This document shows positions 27,199 to 36,198 of a stretch of DNA of 64,000 nucleotides, piece by piece. Numbering within the stretch: the stretch's first letter is position 1; each line of letters opens with the position of its first letter. Source of the DNA: Phreatobacter sp. (GTDB lineage Bacteria; Pseudomonadota; Alphaproteobacteria; Rhizobiales; Phreatobacteraceae); NCBI RefSeq assembly GCF_022843985.1, contig NZ_JALHMP010000001.1, forward strand, positions 62,001-126,000. Reading direction: 5' to 3'. A program made the position numbers and the translations under genes. The notes beneath the pieces were generated by a model that was not told the origin of the DNA, made no database searches, and saw nothing but the letters and a program-made list of their open reading frames with translations.

Positions 27199-28083
27199 TC
27201 AGTTCTCCCGCTTCAGGGCGCTTTCGTGCCAGCGGCGCAGGAGCAGATGCGATATCCAGCTGATCGTGAGGAAGATGGCAATGCCGGACATGGAGATCAT
27301 GATCAGCGCCGCGAACATGCGCGGGATCTTGAGCTGGTAGCCGGCCTCGAGGATGCGATAGGCAAGGCCCGAGGCCGAACCGCCCGAGCCGGCGACGAAT
27401 TCGGCCACGACCGCGCCGATCAGGGCGAGGCCGCCGGAGATCTTCAGCCCGCCGAGGAAATAGGGCAGCGCTGCCGGCAGCCGGAGGTAGCGCAGGGTCT
27501 GCCAGCGCGAGGCGCCGTAGAGTTCGAACAGGTTGCGGAGGTTGTGATCCGCCGAGTTGAGGCCAAGGATGGTGTTTGACAGGATCGGGAAGAAGGCGAC
27601 GATCCAGGCGCAGATCAGCAGCGACAGGTTGATGTCGCCGACCCAGATGATGATCAGCGGCGCGATGGACACGACCGGCGTCACCTGCAGGATCACCGCA
27701 TAGGGAAAGAGCGACTTTTCCAGCCATTTCGACTGGGTGAAGAGCACGGCCAGACCGACACCCAGGGAGACGGCGGCGATGAGCGCGGCAGCCGTGATCC
27801 TGAGCGTCACCCACAAGGAGGCCGAGAGCGTCGCCCAGTCGGTGACCAGGGTCTTGGCGATCAGCAGCGGGCCGGGCAGGATGAAATGGGGGATTTCCCG
27901 CCACCAGACGATGAACTCCCAGGCGGCGAGCGCCAGGATCCCGATCCCCAGCGGCGCGAGAATTCCCGGCCAGGCCTCGGTGGAGATGCCGAGCACCTTG
28001 CGGTCCTCGCGGAAGATCGGGCGGGCCTCGGCATCGGTGCCGTCATGGGGCACGGCGGCGGGGGACAGCGTCGCGTCGGTCAT
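27199..28083 (-). CDS. ABC transporter permease (NitT/TauT, SsuC/ThiX type)
   Basis: A 294-residue inner-membrane permease. Seen: about six membrane helices after an N-terminal cytoplasmic stretch of about 50 residues, and the BPD_transp_1 EAA-loop region (NLFELYGASRWQTLRYLRLPAALPYFLGGLKISGGLA). Start: ATG at 28083 overlaps the ATPase stop by 4 bp (ATGA), preferred to the upstream start at 28125. Last gene of a three-gene importer (binding protein, ATPase, permease). Substrate unknown; see the binding protein. Confidence 0.9.
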   Translation of the reverse strand: MTDATLSPAAVPHDGTDAEARPIFREDRKVLGISTEAWPGILAPLGIGILALAAWEFIVWWREIPHFILPGPLLIAKTLVTDWATLSASLWVTLRITAAALIAAVSLGVGLAVLFTQSKWLEKSLFPYAVILQVTPVVSIAPLIIIWVGDINLSLLICAWIVAFFPILSNTILGLNSADHNLRNLFELYGASRWQTLRYLRLPAALPYFLGGLKISGGLALIGAVVAEFVAGSGGSASGLAYRILEAGYQLKIPRMFAALIMISMSGIAIFLTISWISHLLLRRWHESALKREN

Positions 28084-28886
28084 GCCGAAATCGCCTCCTT
28101 CAGCTTCTCCGATGCGATCCGGCACCAGTGTGCATAGTCGGCGGAGGTGCGGAACAGGTCGTCCCGCGGATAGGGCGCCTCAACCCTGAGATCCGCCATG
28201 ACCCGCCCGGGGCGCGCCGCCATGACGACGATGCGCTGGGAGAGATAGACACTCTCGAAGACCGAATGGGTGACGAAGACGGCGGTGAACTGGTTCGCCT
28301 CCCACAGGCGCAGGAGATCGTCGTTGAGCTTGTGGCGGGTGATCTCGTCGAGCGCGGCGAAGGGCTCGTCCATCAGCAGGATCTTCGGATGGGTCACCAG
28401 GGCGCGGGCGATGGAGACGCGCATCTTCATGCCGCCGGAAAGCTCGCGCGGATAGCTCGTCTCGAAGCCCTTGAGACCGACGAGGGCCAGCATCTCGGCG
28501 CCGCGGGCCTCGGCCTCGCCCTTGTTCGTGCCGGACAGTTTCAGCGGCAGGATGACATTGTCGAGGGCCGTGGCCCAGGGCATCAGCGTCGGGTCCTGGA
28601 AGACGAATCCCAGTTCGCGGGCCGGCCTGCCCCAGGCGTCGTGATTCATCGTCGCCCAGTCGATGGTCCCGACGCTGGGATCGCCAAGGCCGGCGATCAT
28701 GCGCAGGAGGGTCGACTTGCCGCAGCCGGAGGGCCCGAGCAGGCTGACGAACTCGCCGCGCGCCAGATCGAGGTTGACGTCGCGAACGGCAATGGTGCCG
28801 TTCGCGAACTGCTTGGACACATGGCGGACGGCAACGAGTGTTTTCGCGCCCTTCGCCGCCGGACGGTCTGCTTCAGCAAGGTTCAC
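28080..28886 (-). CDS. ABC transporter ATP-binding protein (NitT/TauT, SsuB/ThiZ type)
   Basis: A 268-residue ATPase. Seen: Walker A GPSGCGKST, Q-loop FVFQDPTLMPW, signature LSGGMKMRVSIARAL, Walker B ILLMDEPFAALDE and H-loop VTHSVFES. Start: GTG at 28886, which overlaps the end of the binding-protein gene (stop 28888-28890); a GTG at 28904 is an alternative, while the longest frame would run far into the upstream gene. Expected to drive the importer encoded with the flanking genes. Confidence 0.9.
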   Translation of the reverse strand: MNLAEADRPAAKGAKTLVAVRHVSKQFANGTIAVRDVNLDLARGEFVSLLGPSGCGKSTLLRMIAGLGDPSVGTIDWATMNHDAWGRPARELGFVFQDPTLMPWATALDNVILPLKLSGTNKGEAEARGAEMLALVGLKGFETSYPRELSGGMKMRVSIARALVTHPKILLMDEPFAALDEITRHKLNDDLLRLWEANQFTAVFVTHSVFESVYLSQRIVVMAARPGRVMADLRVEAPYPRDDLFRTSADYAHWCRIASEKLKEAISA

Positions 28887-28887
28887 G

Positions 28888-29922
28888 TCAGGCCCTGCCC
28901 ACACCCTTGTTGACGAAGCGCAGGTCATAGGCCCGCTTGACGTCGATCCCGGCCGGGAAGACGCCGGCGTCGCGCATCTGCACATAGAAGGCCTGCCAGC
29001 GAGCGTCTGTCATGGCACCGATGCCGAGCGTCGTCGCGTCGCCGGACATGACGATGCCGTTCTCGGTCATGACCTTGATCGCATAGTCGATCTTCTTCTG
29101 ATCCATGTCAGGATTGTCGCGCATGATCAGCTTGTTGGCCTCGGCGATGGCCGGCCCGCCCTTCATGTATTCGGCCCAACCCTCAAGCGAGGCGGTGACG
29201 AAGCGCTGCACGACGTCTGTGCGCTCGTCGACCATCTTCCGCGAGATATTGATGGTGGTGTTGTAGTTGGCGAAACCGGCATCGGCGATGAGATGGACCA
29301 GCGGCTTGACGCCGCCCTGCTGCTCGATGGCGAAGGGCTCGGAGGACAGGAAGCCCTGCTGGCAGATGTTCTTGTCGGCAAGGAAGGGTGCCATGTTGAA
29401 GGTGTAGGGGCGCACCTGCTCATCAGTGAAGCCGAAGCGGGCCTTCAGATAGGGCCAGAACGACGTCCGCCCGCCGGCGCCAACCAGGATGGTCTTGCCC
29501 CTGAGCGCGGCAAGGCTGTCGTTGCCGACGCCAGGGTGGCAGATGATGACCTGCGGATCCTTCTGGAAGATCGAGCCGATGCACAGGAACGGCAGGTTCT
29601 CCTGCACGTAGCGGACGGCCTCGAAGGAGTTCGACATGATCATGTCGACACGCCCGCCGAGGAGGAGCTGCGAGGGGTTCTGCTGCGGGCCGCCCATGCG
29701 GATGTCAGCCTCGATCCCGTACTTCCGGTAGATGCCGGCGGCGACAGCCTGGTAGAAACCACCATGCTCGGCCTGGGCGCGCCAGTTGGTCTGGTAGGAC
29801 ACCCGGTCGAGGCCCTGGGCCGTGACGAGGTCCGACCGCATGAGATAGGCGGCGGAAACACCTGCGCCGAGCGCCAGCGCGCGGCGGCGGGTGATGCGGT
29901 TGGCGGGGGACGTGACGGACAT
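28888..29922 (-). CDS. ABC transporter substrate-binding protein, NMT1/Thi5 family, Tat-exported
   Basis: A 344-residue periplasmic binding protein. Seen: a twin-arginine-type leader NRITRRRALALG with hydrophobic stretch (about 10-30), then the family motif YQTNWRAQAEHGGFYQAVAAGIYRKYGI, which matches ThiY-like proteins binding pyrimidine thiamine precursors. Start: ATG at 29922, with AGGAGAGG 5 bp upstream; the longer frame adds 15 residues. First gene of the importer operon. Substrate may be a pyrimidine-, hydantoin- or amide-like compound given the neighbouring amide hydrolases, which is inference. Upstream is a 245-bp divergent region with two palindromes. Confidence 0.85.
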   Translation of the reverse strand: MSVTSPANRITRRRALALGAGVSAAYLMRSDLVTAQGLDRVSYQTNWRAQAEHGGFYQAVAAGIYRKYGIEADIRMGGPQQNPSQLLLGGRVDMIMSNSFEAVRYVQENLPFLCIGSIFQKDPQVIICHPGVGNDSLAALRGKTILVGAGGRTSFWPYLKARFGFTDEQVRPYTFNMAPFLADKNICQQGFLSSEPFAIEQQGGVKPLVHLIADAGFANYNTTINISRKMVDERTDVVQRFVTASLEGWAEYMKGGPAIAEANKLIMRDNPDMDQKKIDYAIKVMTENGIVMSGDATTLGIGAMTDARWQAFYVQMRDAGVFPAGIDVKRAYDLRFVNKGVGRA

Positions 29923-30004
29923 GGCGACCTCTCCTGAAGCGGGCCTCGCAAGACCCTTGAAATCCATGACGGCGACCGGAGCAACGGGCGTGCCGGTTTA
30001 TCCT

Positions 30005-30052
30005 ACGATATCGTGAAGGCGTCCGGTTCGGTGTGCATAATTTTTGTGCACA
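30005..30052. promoter_or_regulatory. Two palindromes in the divergent region between importer and FAD oxidoreductase
   Basis: ACGATATCGT, a perfect 10-bp palindrome, lies at 30005-30014. TGTGCA-N9-TGCACA, with symmetric half-sites at 30032-30037 and 30047-30052, lies 18 bp further on. Both are between the binding-protein start (29922) and the FAD oxidoreductase start (30168), and the second overlaps an AT-rich CATAAT stretch that could be a -10 region. They are candidate operators for a dimeric repressor (GntR-like in style), but no regulator gene is adjacent. Confidence 0.4.
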
Positions 30053-30167
30053 TCAACAGTTTGCAGGCGCAAAATGTCATCGTTCGAACGGCTCCCCTGG
30101 CAGATGACGGCATGGCGCCCGGCGATTCAATTTGGCACTGTGTCGCTTCATCGAACGGACAGAAACC

Positions 30168-31553
30168 ATGAGCGCTCTCGACGACCTTCGGGCCGACCTT
30201 GCCGGCATCACCCTTGCGGAGGATGCCGCGTCCGTGCGGATGGCCAGCCGCGATTTCTTCTGGTTCTCGCCGATCCTGAAGCCTGAGCTGGAGGGCAAGG
30301 TCGCCGATCTCGTCGCCATCCCGGCGGATAAGGACGAACTCAGGCGGATCGCGGCGACCTGCGCCCGCCACCGCGTTCCCCTCGTCATCCGCGGCGGCGG
30401 CACCGGCAATTACGGCCAGGCCGTGCCGCTGGCCGGCGGGCTGGTGGTCGACATGCGCCAGCTCAACCGCATGATCTTCGCCCGGCCTGGCGGCGCCCGG
30501 TTCGAGGCGGGCGCCAATATGCTGGACATCGACAAGCTGCTGGACCCGCATGGCCAGGAACTGCGGTTCCACCCCTCGACGCGGGCGCAGGCGACCATCG
30601 GCGGCTTCGTCGCTGGCGGCGCGGCGGGCGCCGGCTCCTGCACCTGGGGGCAGATCGACAATCTCGGCGCCGTCACCGCGCTCGAGGTCATGACCGTCGA
30701 GGAGACCCCGCGCCTGGTCGAGTTGCGCGGCCGCGAAATCCTCAAGGTCATGCACGCCTATGGGGTCAACGGCATCATCACCGAAGTGGAGGTGCCGACC
30801 GCACCCGCCCATGACTGGGCCGAGCGCATCGTCACCTTCGACAGTCTGATGGCGGCAGCCCGGTTCGGCCAGGCCTTCATGGAATGCGACGGCATCGCCA
30901 AGAAGCTCGTCTCCGTCCACGACCCGCGCATCGTGCCCTATCTGAAACGCCTCGCGCCCTACCTTCAGGACGGCCGCGCCTTCGCCATCCTGATGGTCTC
31001 GGAGCCGCAGGCCGATACGCTCGACCTGCTGATCGGCGACCACAAGGGTGAGGTCACATTCCGGCGCGGCGCGGCCGAGGCCAAGGCGGTCGCCTTCGGC
31101 ACGCACCGGGAACGCGGCGGCCCCGGCCCGCTTTACGAATACACCTGGAACCACACGACGCTGCACGCTCTCAAGATGGATCCGTCCATCACCTATCTGC
31201 AGCTGCGCTTTCCTGCCCCGAACAATCTCGCGCTGGTCGAATGGGCGGCGAAGGAGTTTGACGAGGACGTCTATTTGCACCTCGAGTTCCAGCGCCGCGA
31301 GGGCAAGGTCATCACCTCGTCGCTGCCGCTGGTGAAGTTCACCACGCCCGAGCGCCTGATGGAAATCATGGCCAGGGCGGCGGAAGGCGGCGTCCAGCCG
31401 TCGAACGCCCACAGCTTCGTCCTCAACAATGCCGGCTGGAAGCGGATCGACGCGCCGCAGCCGGAGTTCAAACGGCAGGCGGACCCGCATGGCCTGATGA
31501 ACCCCGGCAAGCTGCTGGGCTGGGAGGCCGAGGCGCAGCAGGCGGCGGAGTAA
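30168..31553 (+). CDS. FAD-binding oxidoreductase (PCMH-type), paralogue 2
   Basis: A 461-residue paralogue of the gene at 25069. Seen: SRDFFWFSPILKPEL, RGGGTGNYGQAVPLAGGLVVDM (FAD site), TIGGFVAGGAAGAGSCTWG, VNGIITEVEVP and the C-terminal DPHGLMNPGKLLG. Predicted FAD-dependent oxidase or dehydrogenase of a hydroxy acid or similar substrate. Start: ATG at 30168; the longer frame adds 12 residues without a better ribosome site. Transcribed away from the NMT1-type importer, and four bases short of the converging N-carbamoylase gene. Two copies flanking one importer suggest related substrates. Confidence 0.87.
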   Translation: MSALDDLRADLAGITLAEDAASVRMASRDFFWFSPILKPELEGKVADLVAIPADKDELRRIAATCARHRVPLVIRGGGTGNYGQAVPLAGGLVVDMRQLNRMIFARPGGARFEAGANMLDIDKLLDPHGQELRFHPSTRAQATIGGFVAGGAAGAGSCTWGQIDNLGAVTALEVMTVEETPRLVELRGREILKVMHAYGVNGIITEVEVPTAPAHDWAERIVTFDSLMAAARFGQAFMECDGIAKKLVSVHDPRIVPYLKRLAPYLQDGRAFAILMVSEPQADTLDLLIGDHKGEVTFRRGAAEAKAVAFGTHRERGGPGPLYEYTWNHTTLHALKMDPSITYLQLRFPAPNNLALVEWAAKEFDEDVYLHLEFQRREGKVITSSLPLVKFTTPERLMEIMARAAEGGVQPSNAHSFVLNNAGWKRIDAPQPEFKRQADPHGLMNPGKLLGWEAEAQQAAE

Positions 31554-31557
31554 GCCA

Positions 31558-32487
31558 CTACCCGCCCGGGCCCACGGCGCCTCTCTGGTCTACGATCCGC
31601 CGGTACTGGTCCGGCTGGCGATGCATGTCGAAATTGAAGGTCGTGGCCTTGTAACTCCGGGTCAGGTCGAGGTCGCAGCGCGCGACGACGAGTTCATCCT
31701 CTTGCGTCAGGGCCTGGCCGATCACCTCGCCTGTGGGCGCGATGATGGAGGAGCCTCCAATCATTTCGCAGCCCTCCTCGACGCCGCATTTGGCGACGCC
31801 GACCACCCAGGTACCGTTCTGGTAGGCGCCGGCCTGCATGACCAACTGGTTATGGAATTCGCCGAGGCGGTCGTGGTCGGGGGCCGGCGGATTGTGGCGC
31901 GGCGTGTTGTAGCCGAGCAGGATCATCTCCACCGACTGCAGGCCCATGACGCGGTAGCTTTCCGGCCAGCGGCGGTCGTTGCAGATCATCATGCCCATAT
32001 GGCCGCCTAGGGCGTTCCACACGCCCCAGGAGAGGTCGCCGACCTCGAAATAGCGCTTTTCGAGGTGCTGGAAGGCCCGCCACGGCTCGTGGCCAGCATG
32101 GCCCGGAAGGTGGATTTTCCGATATTTCCCAACGATCTCGCCGGACTTGTTCACCAGGATCGCGGTATTGAAGCGCCGCCCCTCGGGCGTCAGCTCGGCA
32201 TACCCCATCGAGAAGCCGATGCCGAGCCGCACGGCCTCGTTGAACAGGGGCGCGGTCTCGTTGGAGGGCATCTCGCGCTCGAAGAAGGCGTCGATCTCGT
32301 CCCGGCTCTCCATCCACCAGCGGGGGAAGAAGGTCGTCAGGGTCAGTTCGGGAAAGACGACGAGATCGCAGCAGTGCGAGGCCGCTTCGCGCATCAGGTC
32401 GAGCATCCGGACCACGACCTCGCGGCGGGAATGGGCCCGCTGGATGGCGCCCATCTGGGCGGCGCCGACGGTGACGATACGGCTCAT
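31558..32487 (-). CDS. N-carbamoyl-D-amino-acid hydrolase (nitrilase superfamily)
   Basis: Hydrolyses N-carbamoyl-D-amino acids to D-amino acid, CO2 and ammonia; cytoplasmic. The 309 residues match the family. Catalytic triad intact: Glu47 in VVFPELTLTTFFPRWW, Lys124 in KYRKIHLPGH, Cys169 in MMICNDRRWPE. The context NTPRHNPPAPDHD and MQAGAYQNGTW is close to the Agrobacterium D-carbamoylase from memory. Start: ATG at 32487 overlaps the preceding stop (ATGA), so translation is coupled to the diaminopropionate lyase. No hydantoinase gene is in the window, so the carbamoylated substrate must come from elsewhere or from a ureido compound. Confidence 0.9.
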   Translation of the reverse strand: MSRIVTVGAAQMGAIQRAHSRREVVVRMLDLMREAASHCCDLVVFPELTLTTFFPRWWMESRDEIDAFFEREMPSNETAPLFNEAVRLGIGFSMGYAELTPEGRRFNTAILVNKSGEIVGKYRKIHLPGHAGHEPWRAFQHLEKRYFEVGDLSWGVWNALGGHMGMMICNDRRWPESYRVMGLQSVEMILLGYNTPRHNPPAPDHDRLGEFHNQLVMQAGAYQNGTWVVGVAKCGVEEGCEMIGGSSIIAPTGEVIGQALTQEDELVVARCDLDLTRSYKATTFNFDMHRQPDQYRRIVDQRGAVGPGG

Positions 32488-33635
32488 GCGGTCTCCTTCT
32501 CGACCTCGGCGGCATCCCTGCCGACGATCTCGCGGTAGATGGTGGGGTCGGTTGCCCCCTCGGTGCCGATGCACAGGATGCGCGAGGCTGCATCGAGCCC
32601 GAGAACGGCGCGCGCCTGTGGATCGGAGGCGGCAGCCACGAGGCCGGCAAGGCCGGCGACGCCGGATTCACCGGCAGCGATGCGCTCCTCCGCAAGCCGC
32701 CGCATCGTGTCGGCGGCGCGACCGTCGGGAATGGCCATGAAGGCGTCGGCGCCGGGCGACAGCAGGGCCCAGGCGAGCTCGGAGGGCTCGCCGCAGGCCA
32801 GCCCCGCCATGATCGTGTCGAGATCACCGCCGACCGTGGTCCAGCGCCGGGCCGCGGCACTCTCCAGCAGGCAGGCGGCCTCGTCCGGCTCAACGACGAC
32901 CAGGACCGGGCGGTCGGCGCCAAGGCTCTCCCAGGTCCACGACAGGATGGCGGCGGCGATGCCGCCGACGCCGCCCTGGACGAAGATATGGGTCGGCCGG
33001 GCCCCCTGCGCCTCCGCCTCGATGCCAAGCACGGCATAACCCTGCATGACGTCGCGCGGGATGAGATCATAGCCCGGCCATGACGTGTCGGAGACGATGG
33101 TCCAGCCGTTTGCCGCGGCAGCCTCGGCGGAGGCGCGCACGGCGTCGTCGTAATTCCCGGGTACGCGGCGGACCTCGGCGCCATAGGCTGCAATGGCGTC
33201 GGCCCGGCCCTGGCTGACGGTCTCGTGGACATAGATGACTGCGCGGACGCCGAGGCGCCGGGCGCCCCAGGCAACGGCGCGGCCATGGTTGCCGTCGGTG
33301 GCGCAGGTCACCGTCAGGCCCTCGGCCGAACCGCGGGTCGCCACCAGTCGCTCGACCGCATAGGCCCCTCCCAGCGCCTTGAAGCTCTTCAGGACGAAGC
33401 GGTGCGCCTCGTGCTTGTAGAGGATGGATCCGACCCCGGCCTCGCGCGCCAGGGCGGCGAGCGAGAGGAGCGGCGTTGGCCGGTAGCCCTCCCATGCGGC
33501 GATGGCGGCATGGGCGGCGCGAGCCCCTTCCAGCGAGAGGATGGCGCGTTCCGCGGGTCCATAGGGACGCGCGCGGTCGAGATCCGGATTGGCGAGGAGG
33601 CGGCTGTCACCCGCGACTGTGAGGATGTCGGACAT
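32484..33635 (-). CDS. dpaL: Diaminopropionate ammonia-lyase (YgeX/DpaL type), PLP-dependent
   Basis: Converts 2,3-diaminopropionate to pyruvate and two ammonia; PLP enzyme of the fold-II group, cytoplasmic. The 383 residues fit. Seen: the PLP lysine Lys86 in KSFKALGGAYAV, ATDGNHGRAVAWGARRLG, DTSWPGYDLIPRDVMQGYA (a DAP-lyase signature), the glycine loop QGGVGGIAAA, and GESGVAGLAGL. Start: ATG at 33635; the longer frame runs back through the aldehyde dehydrogenase gene. In E. coli, ygeX also lies by a hydantoinase-like gene, so its coupling here to an N-carbamoylase is consistent with a ureido/diamino acid pathway. Confidence 0.88.
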   Translation of the reverse strand: MSDILTVAGDSRLLANPDLDRARPYGPAERAILSLEGARAAHAAIAAWEGYRPTPLLSLAALAREAGVGSILYKHEAHRFVLKSFKALGGAYAVERLVATRGSAEGLTVTCATDGNHGRAVAWGARRLGVRAVIYVHETVSQGRADAIAAYGAEVRRVPGNYDDAVRASAEAAAANGWTIVSDTSWPGYDLIPRDVMQGYAVLGIEAEAQGARPTHIFVQGGVGGIAAAILSWTWESLGADRPVLVVVEPDEAACLLESAAARRWTTVGGDLDTIMAGLACGEPSELAWALLSPGADAFMAIPDGRAADTMRRLAEERIAAGESGVAGLAGLVAAASDPQARAVLGLDAASRILCIGTEGATDPTIYREIVGRDAAEVEKETA

Positions 33636-33660
33636 GCGGGGGGACGATCCTTCGCGCGGT

Positions 33661-35190
33661 TCAGCCGGCATAGCCAAATCCGACGGCGGGGGCCTCGGCG
33701 GTCTCGACCCAGACGCTTTTGGTGGTGGTGTAGGCGTGGAGAGCCTCGATGCCCGACGAGCGACCATAGCCCGACTGACCGAAGCCGCCAAACGGACTCA
33801 TGACACTGATGGTCTTGTAGGCGTTCACCCAGAAGGTCCCGGCCCGCACCTTGGCGGCGACACGGTGGGCGCGGCCGACGTCGCGCGTCCAGACGGCGCC
33901 GGCAAGGCCGTAATCGGTCGCATTGGCGATGGCGACAGCCGCCTCCTCGCAATCGAAAGGCGTGACCGCCACGACCGGTCCGAACACCTCCTCGCGGGCG
34001 ATGTCCATGGTCGGGCTGACGCGATCGAGCACGGTCGGAGCGTAGAAGAACCCGGCGTCACGGCCGGCGGGTCGACCACCACCGGCGGCCACCACCGCCC
34101 CCGCGTCGACACCGGCCCTGACCATGGCGTCGATCTTTCCCCACTGGCCGCCATGGACGATGGGGCCGATCTGGGTCGCGTCGTCGAGCGGATCGCCGAC
34201 GGGGATCCGCGGGGCGGCCGCGGCCAGGCGCGCGACGAATTCGGCATGGATCGACCGGTGGACGAGCAGGCGCGAGCCGGCGACGCAGGACTGGCCGGCG
34301 CCGGAGAAGATCGCCGCCTGGGCACCGAGCACGGCGCGGTCGAGGTCGGCATCGGGGAAGACGATGTTGGCCGACTTGCCGCCGAGTTCGAGCAGGGTCG
34401 GGACGACGCGCTGAGCCGCGGTGGCGGCGATCCGGGCGCCGGTCTCCCGTGACCCGACAAACACGACAAGCCGGGTGAGCGGGTGGGCGACAGCGGCGGC
34501 ACCCGTGGTGGCGCCATAGCCGGCAAGGACGTTGACGAGGCCGTCGGGAACCCCGGCCTGTTCGCAGATCACCGCCAGGGCGAGCGAGGTGAAGGGCGTC
34601 AGCTCCGAGGGCTTCAGCACCACCGCATTGCCGGCGGTGATGGCGGGCGCGATCTGCCAGCCGGCGGTGAAGATCGGCGCGTTCCACGGCGTGATCTGGA
34701 CGACCGCACCGAGAGGCTCGCGCCGCACATAATTGAGGTGCGAGGTCGGCACGGGAATGACATCACCATGCAGCTTGTCGGCCCAGCCGGCATAGTACTC
34801 GAACATTTCCGCCACCTTGGCGACCTCGACCCGGGTGTCGCGGATGGGTTTGCCGGAGGCGAGCGTCTCCAGCTCCGCCAGCGCTGCGGCCTTGGCCCTG
34901 ACCCCCTGCCCGATCGCCCAGATGATGCGACCACGCGCCGAGGCCGTCATGGCGGACCAGGCGGCCAGCGCATCGGTTGTCGCGGCCAAGGCCTGGCCCG
35001 CAGCCGCCTCGCCTGCGTCACGATAGCTGGCGAAAGTGAGGCCCGTGACAGGATCGACCAGGGTGATGGTCTCCCCCCGCCCCTCCAGCGTTGCACCGGC
35101 AATGCGGCTACCGACCACACCTCCAGGGACGAGTGCCGCGTAGAGATCGGCCACGCGGCTGGCGGTATCCGGACGTTGAAGAGCGGTCAT
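33661..35190 (-). CDS. NAD(P)-dependent aldehyde dehydrogenase
   Basis: A 509-residue aldehyde dehydrogenase oxidising an aldehyde to the acid. Seen: ITPWNAPIFTAGWQIAPAI, the catalytic Glu268 in LELGGKSAN, the catalytic Cys302 in GQSCVAGSR, and the C-terminal SPFGGFGQSGYGRSSG. Start: ATG at 35190 overlaps the preceding stop (ATGA). It stands 25 bp before the diaminopropionate lyase. Its likely partner is the preceding dehydrogenase, which would make an aldehyde or semialdehyde. Substrate not determinable. Confidence 0.92.
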   Translation of the reverse strand: MTALQRPDTASRVADLYAALVPGGVVGSRIAGATLEGRGETITLVDPVTGLTFASYRDAGEAAAGQALAATTDALAAWSAMTASARGRIIWAIGQGVRAKAAALAELETLASGKPIRDTRVEVAKVAEMFEYYAGWADKLHGDVIPVPTSHLNYVRREPLGAVVQITPWNAPIFTAGWQIAPAITAGNAVVLKPSELTPFTSLALAVICEQAGVPDGLVNVLAGYGATTGAAAVAHPLTRLVVFVGSRETGARIAATAAQRVVPTLLELGGKSANIVFPDADLDRAVLGAQAAIFSGAGQSCVAGSRLLVHRSIHAEFVARLAAAAPRIPVGDPLDDATQIGPIVHGGQWGKIDAMVRAGVDAGAVVAAGGGRPAGRDAGFFYAPTVLDRVSPTMDIAREEVFGPVVAVTPFDCEEAAVAIANATDYGLAGAVWTRDVGRAHRVAAKVRAGTFWVNAYKTISVMSPFGGFGQSGYGRSSGIEALHAYTTTKSVWVETAEAPAVGFGYAG

Positions 35191-36062
35191 GTCTGCGGCT
35201 GGTCCTGAACGATGCGGTTGAAGTCCTCGCCGTCGGCGAGCCGCGCGGCGCTGTCGGCCCACAGACCGGCAACCAGGCTGCTCACCGGCAGGTCGATGCC
35301 GACCTCCGCCGCCAGGGCGGCGGCGAGCCGCACATCCTTGCGCATGAGGCCCATGGTGAAGCCTGAGTCGAAGGCGCCGTTCAGGACCCAGCGTGGATAG
35401 TTGACCTCGGATACGGCCGAGCGCCCGGAGGCGGCATTGACCACGGCGAGCACATCCGCGGCCGGGACGCCGGCCGCCTCGGACAGGCGCACGGCCTCGG
35501 AAACCGTCAGCAGATGCGCGCCGACCAGAAGGTTGTTGACGAGCTTGGCGACATTGCCGGCACCGGGCGCGCCGACATGCAGGCGCCTGGCACTGATCGC
35601 CTCCAGAACCGGCATGGCGCGCGCGAGATGGTCGGCCGAACCGCCGATCATCATGGTGAGCGTGCCGGCCTCCGCCCCCGACGGGCCGCCGGAGACCGGG
35701 GCGTCGAGGAAGCCGAGCCCCTTTTCCGATGCGATGGCAGCAAGGCGGCGCGACACCCCCGCCTCCGAGGTGGAGGTGTCGACGAAGACGGCACCGGGCG
35801 GTGCCTGGGCGAGGAAACCGTCAGCAGCCTCGACCACGGCGCCGACGACCTCCGCCGTCGGGAGCGAGGCGATGACCACGTCGCTGGCGGCGAAAAGAGC
35901 GGAAAGGCTCGCCGCCTCCACGACGCCCTTCGCGGAGGCCAGCGCCATGCGCTCCGGCGCGTGGTCGCTGCCGAGCGTGCGGAAACCCTTGGCGGCACTG
36001 TTCGCGGCCATCCCGAGGCCCATCCGACCGAGACCGACGACGCCAATGGTCAATGCGCTCAA
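35187..36062 (-). CDS. 3-hydroxyisobutyrate dehydrogenase-like NAD(P)-dependent oxidoreductase
   Basis: A 291-residue beta-hydroxyacid dehydrogenase. Seen: Rossmann motif GVVGLGRMGLGMA, VDTSTSEAG (substrate loop), LDAPVSGGPSGAEAGTLTMMIGG, and the catalytic Lys in GNVAKLVNNLLV. Oxidises a 3-hydroxy acid to a semialdehyde, which the coupled aldehyde dehydrogenase could then oxidise. Start: I chose TTG at 36062 because AGGGAAGGGG lies 7 bp upstream and it gives the family N-terminus. ATG at 36092 adds ten residues and has no Shine-Dalgarno. First gene of the operon that continues with the dehydrogenase, DAP lyase and N-carbamoylase. Confidence 0.88.
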   Translation of the reverse strand: MSALTIGVVGLGRMGLGMAANSAAKGFRTLGSDHAPERMALASAKGVVEAASLSALFAASDVVIASLPTAEVVGAVVEAADGFLAQAPPGAVFVDTSTSEAGVSRRLAAIASEKGLGFLDAPVSGGPSGAEAGTLTMMIGGSADHLARAMPVLEAISARRLHVGAPGAGNVAKLVNNLLVGAHLLTVSEAVRLSEAAGVPAADVLAVVNAASGRSAVSEVNYPRWVLNGAFDSGFTMGLMRKDVRLAAALAAEVGIDLPVSSLVAGLWADSAARLADGEDFNRIVQDQPQT

Positions 36063-36198
36063 CGCGAGACCCCTTCCCTGACTGCGAGGCATGCGCGGAA
36101 CGGATGACCTCCGCGCCGCTGCATCCGTGGAAAAACACGCGCGCCCATGAAAGGGTCAAGGCGAAACGTTGGGCAGACCCTCGGGGGACACGGCAGCC

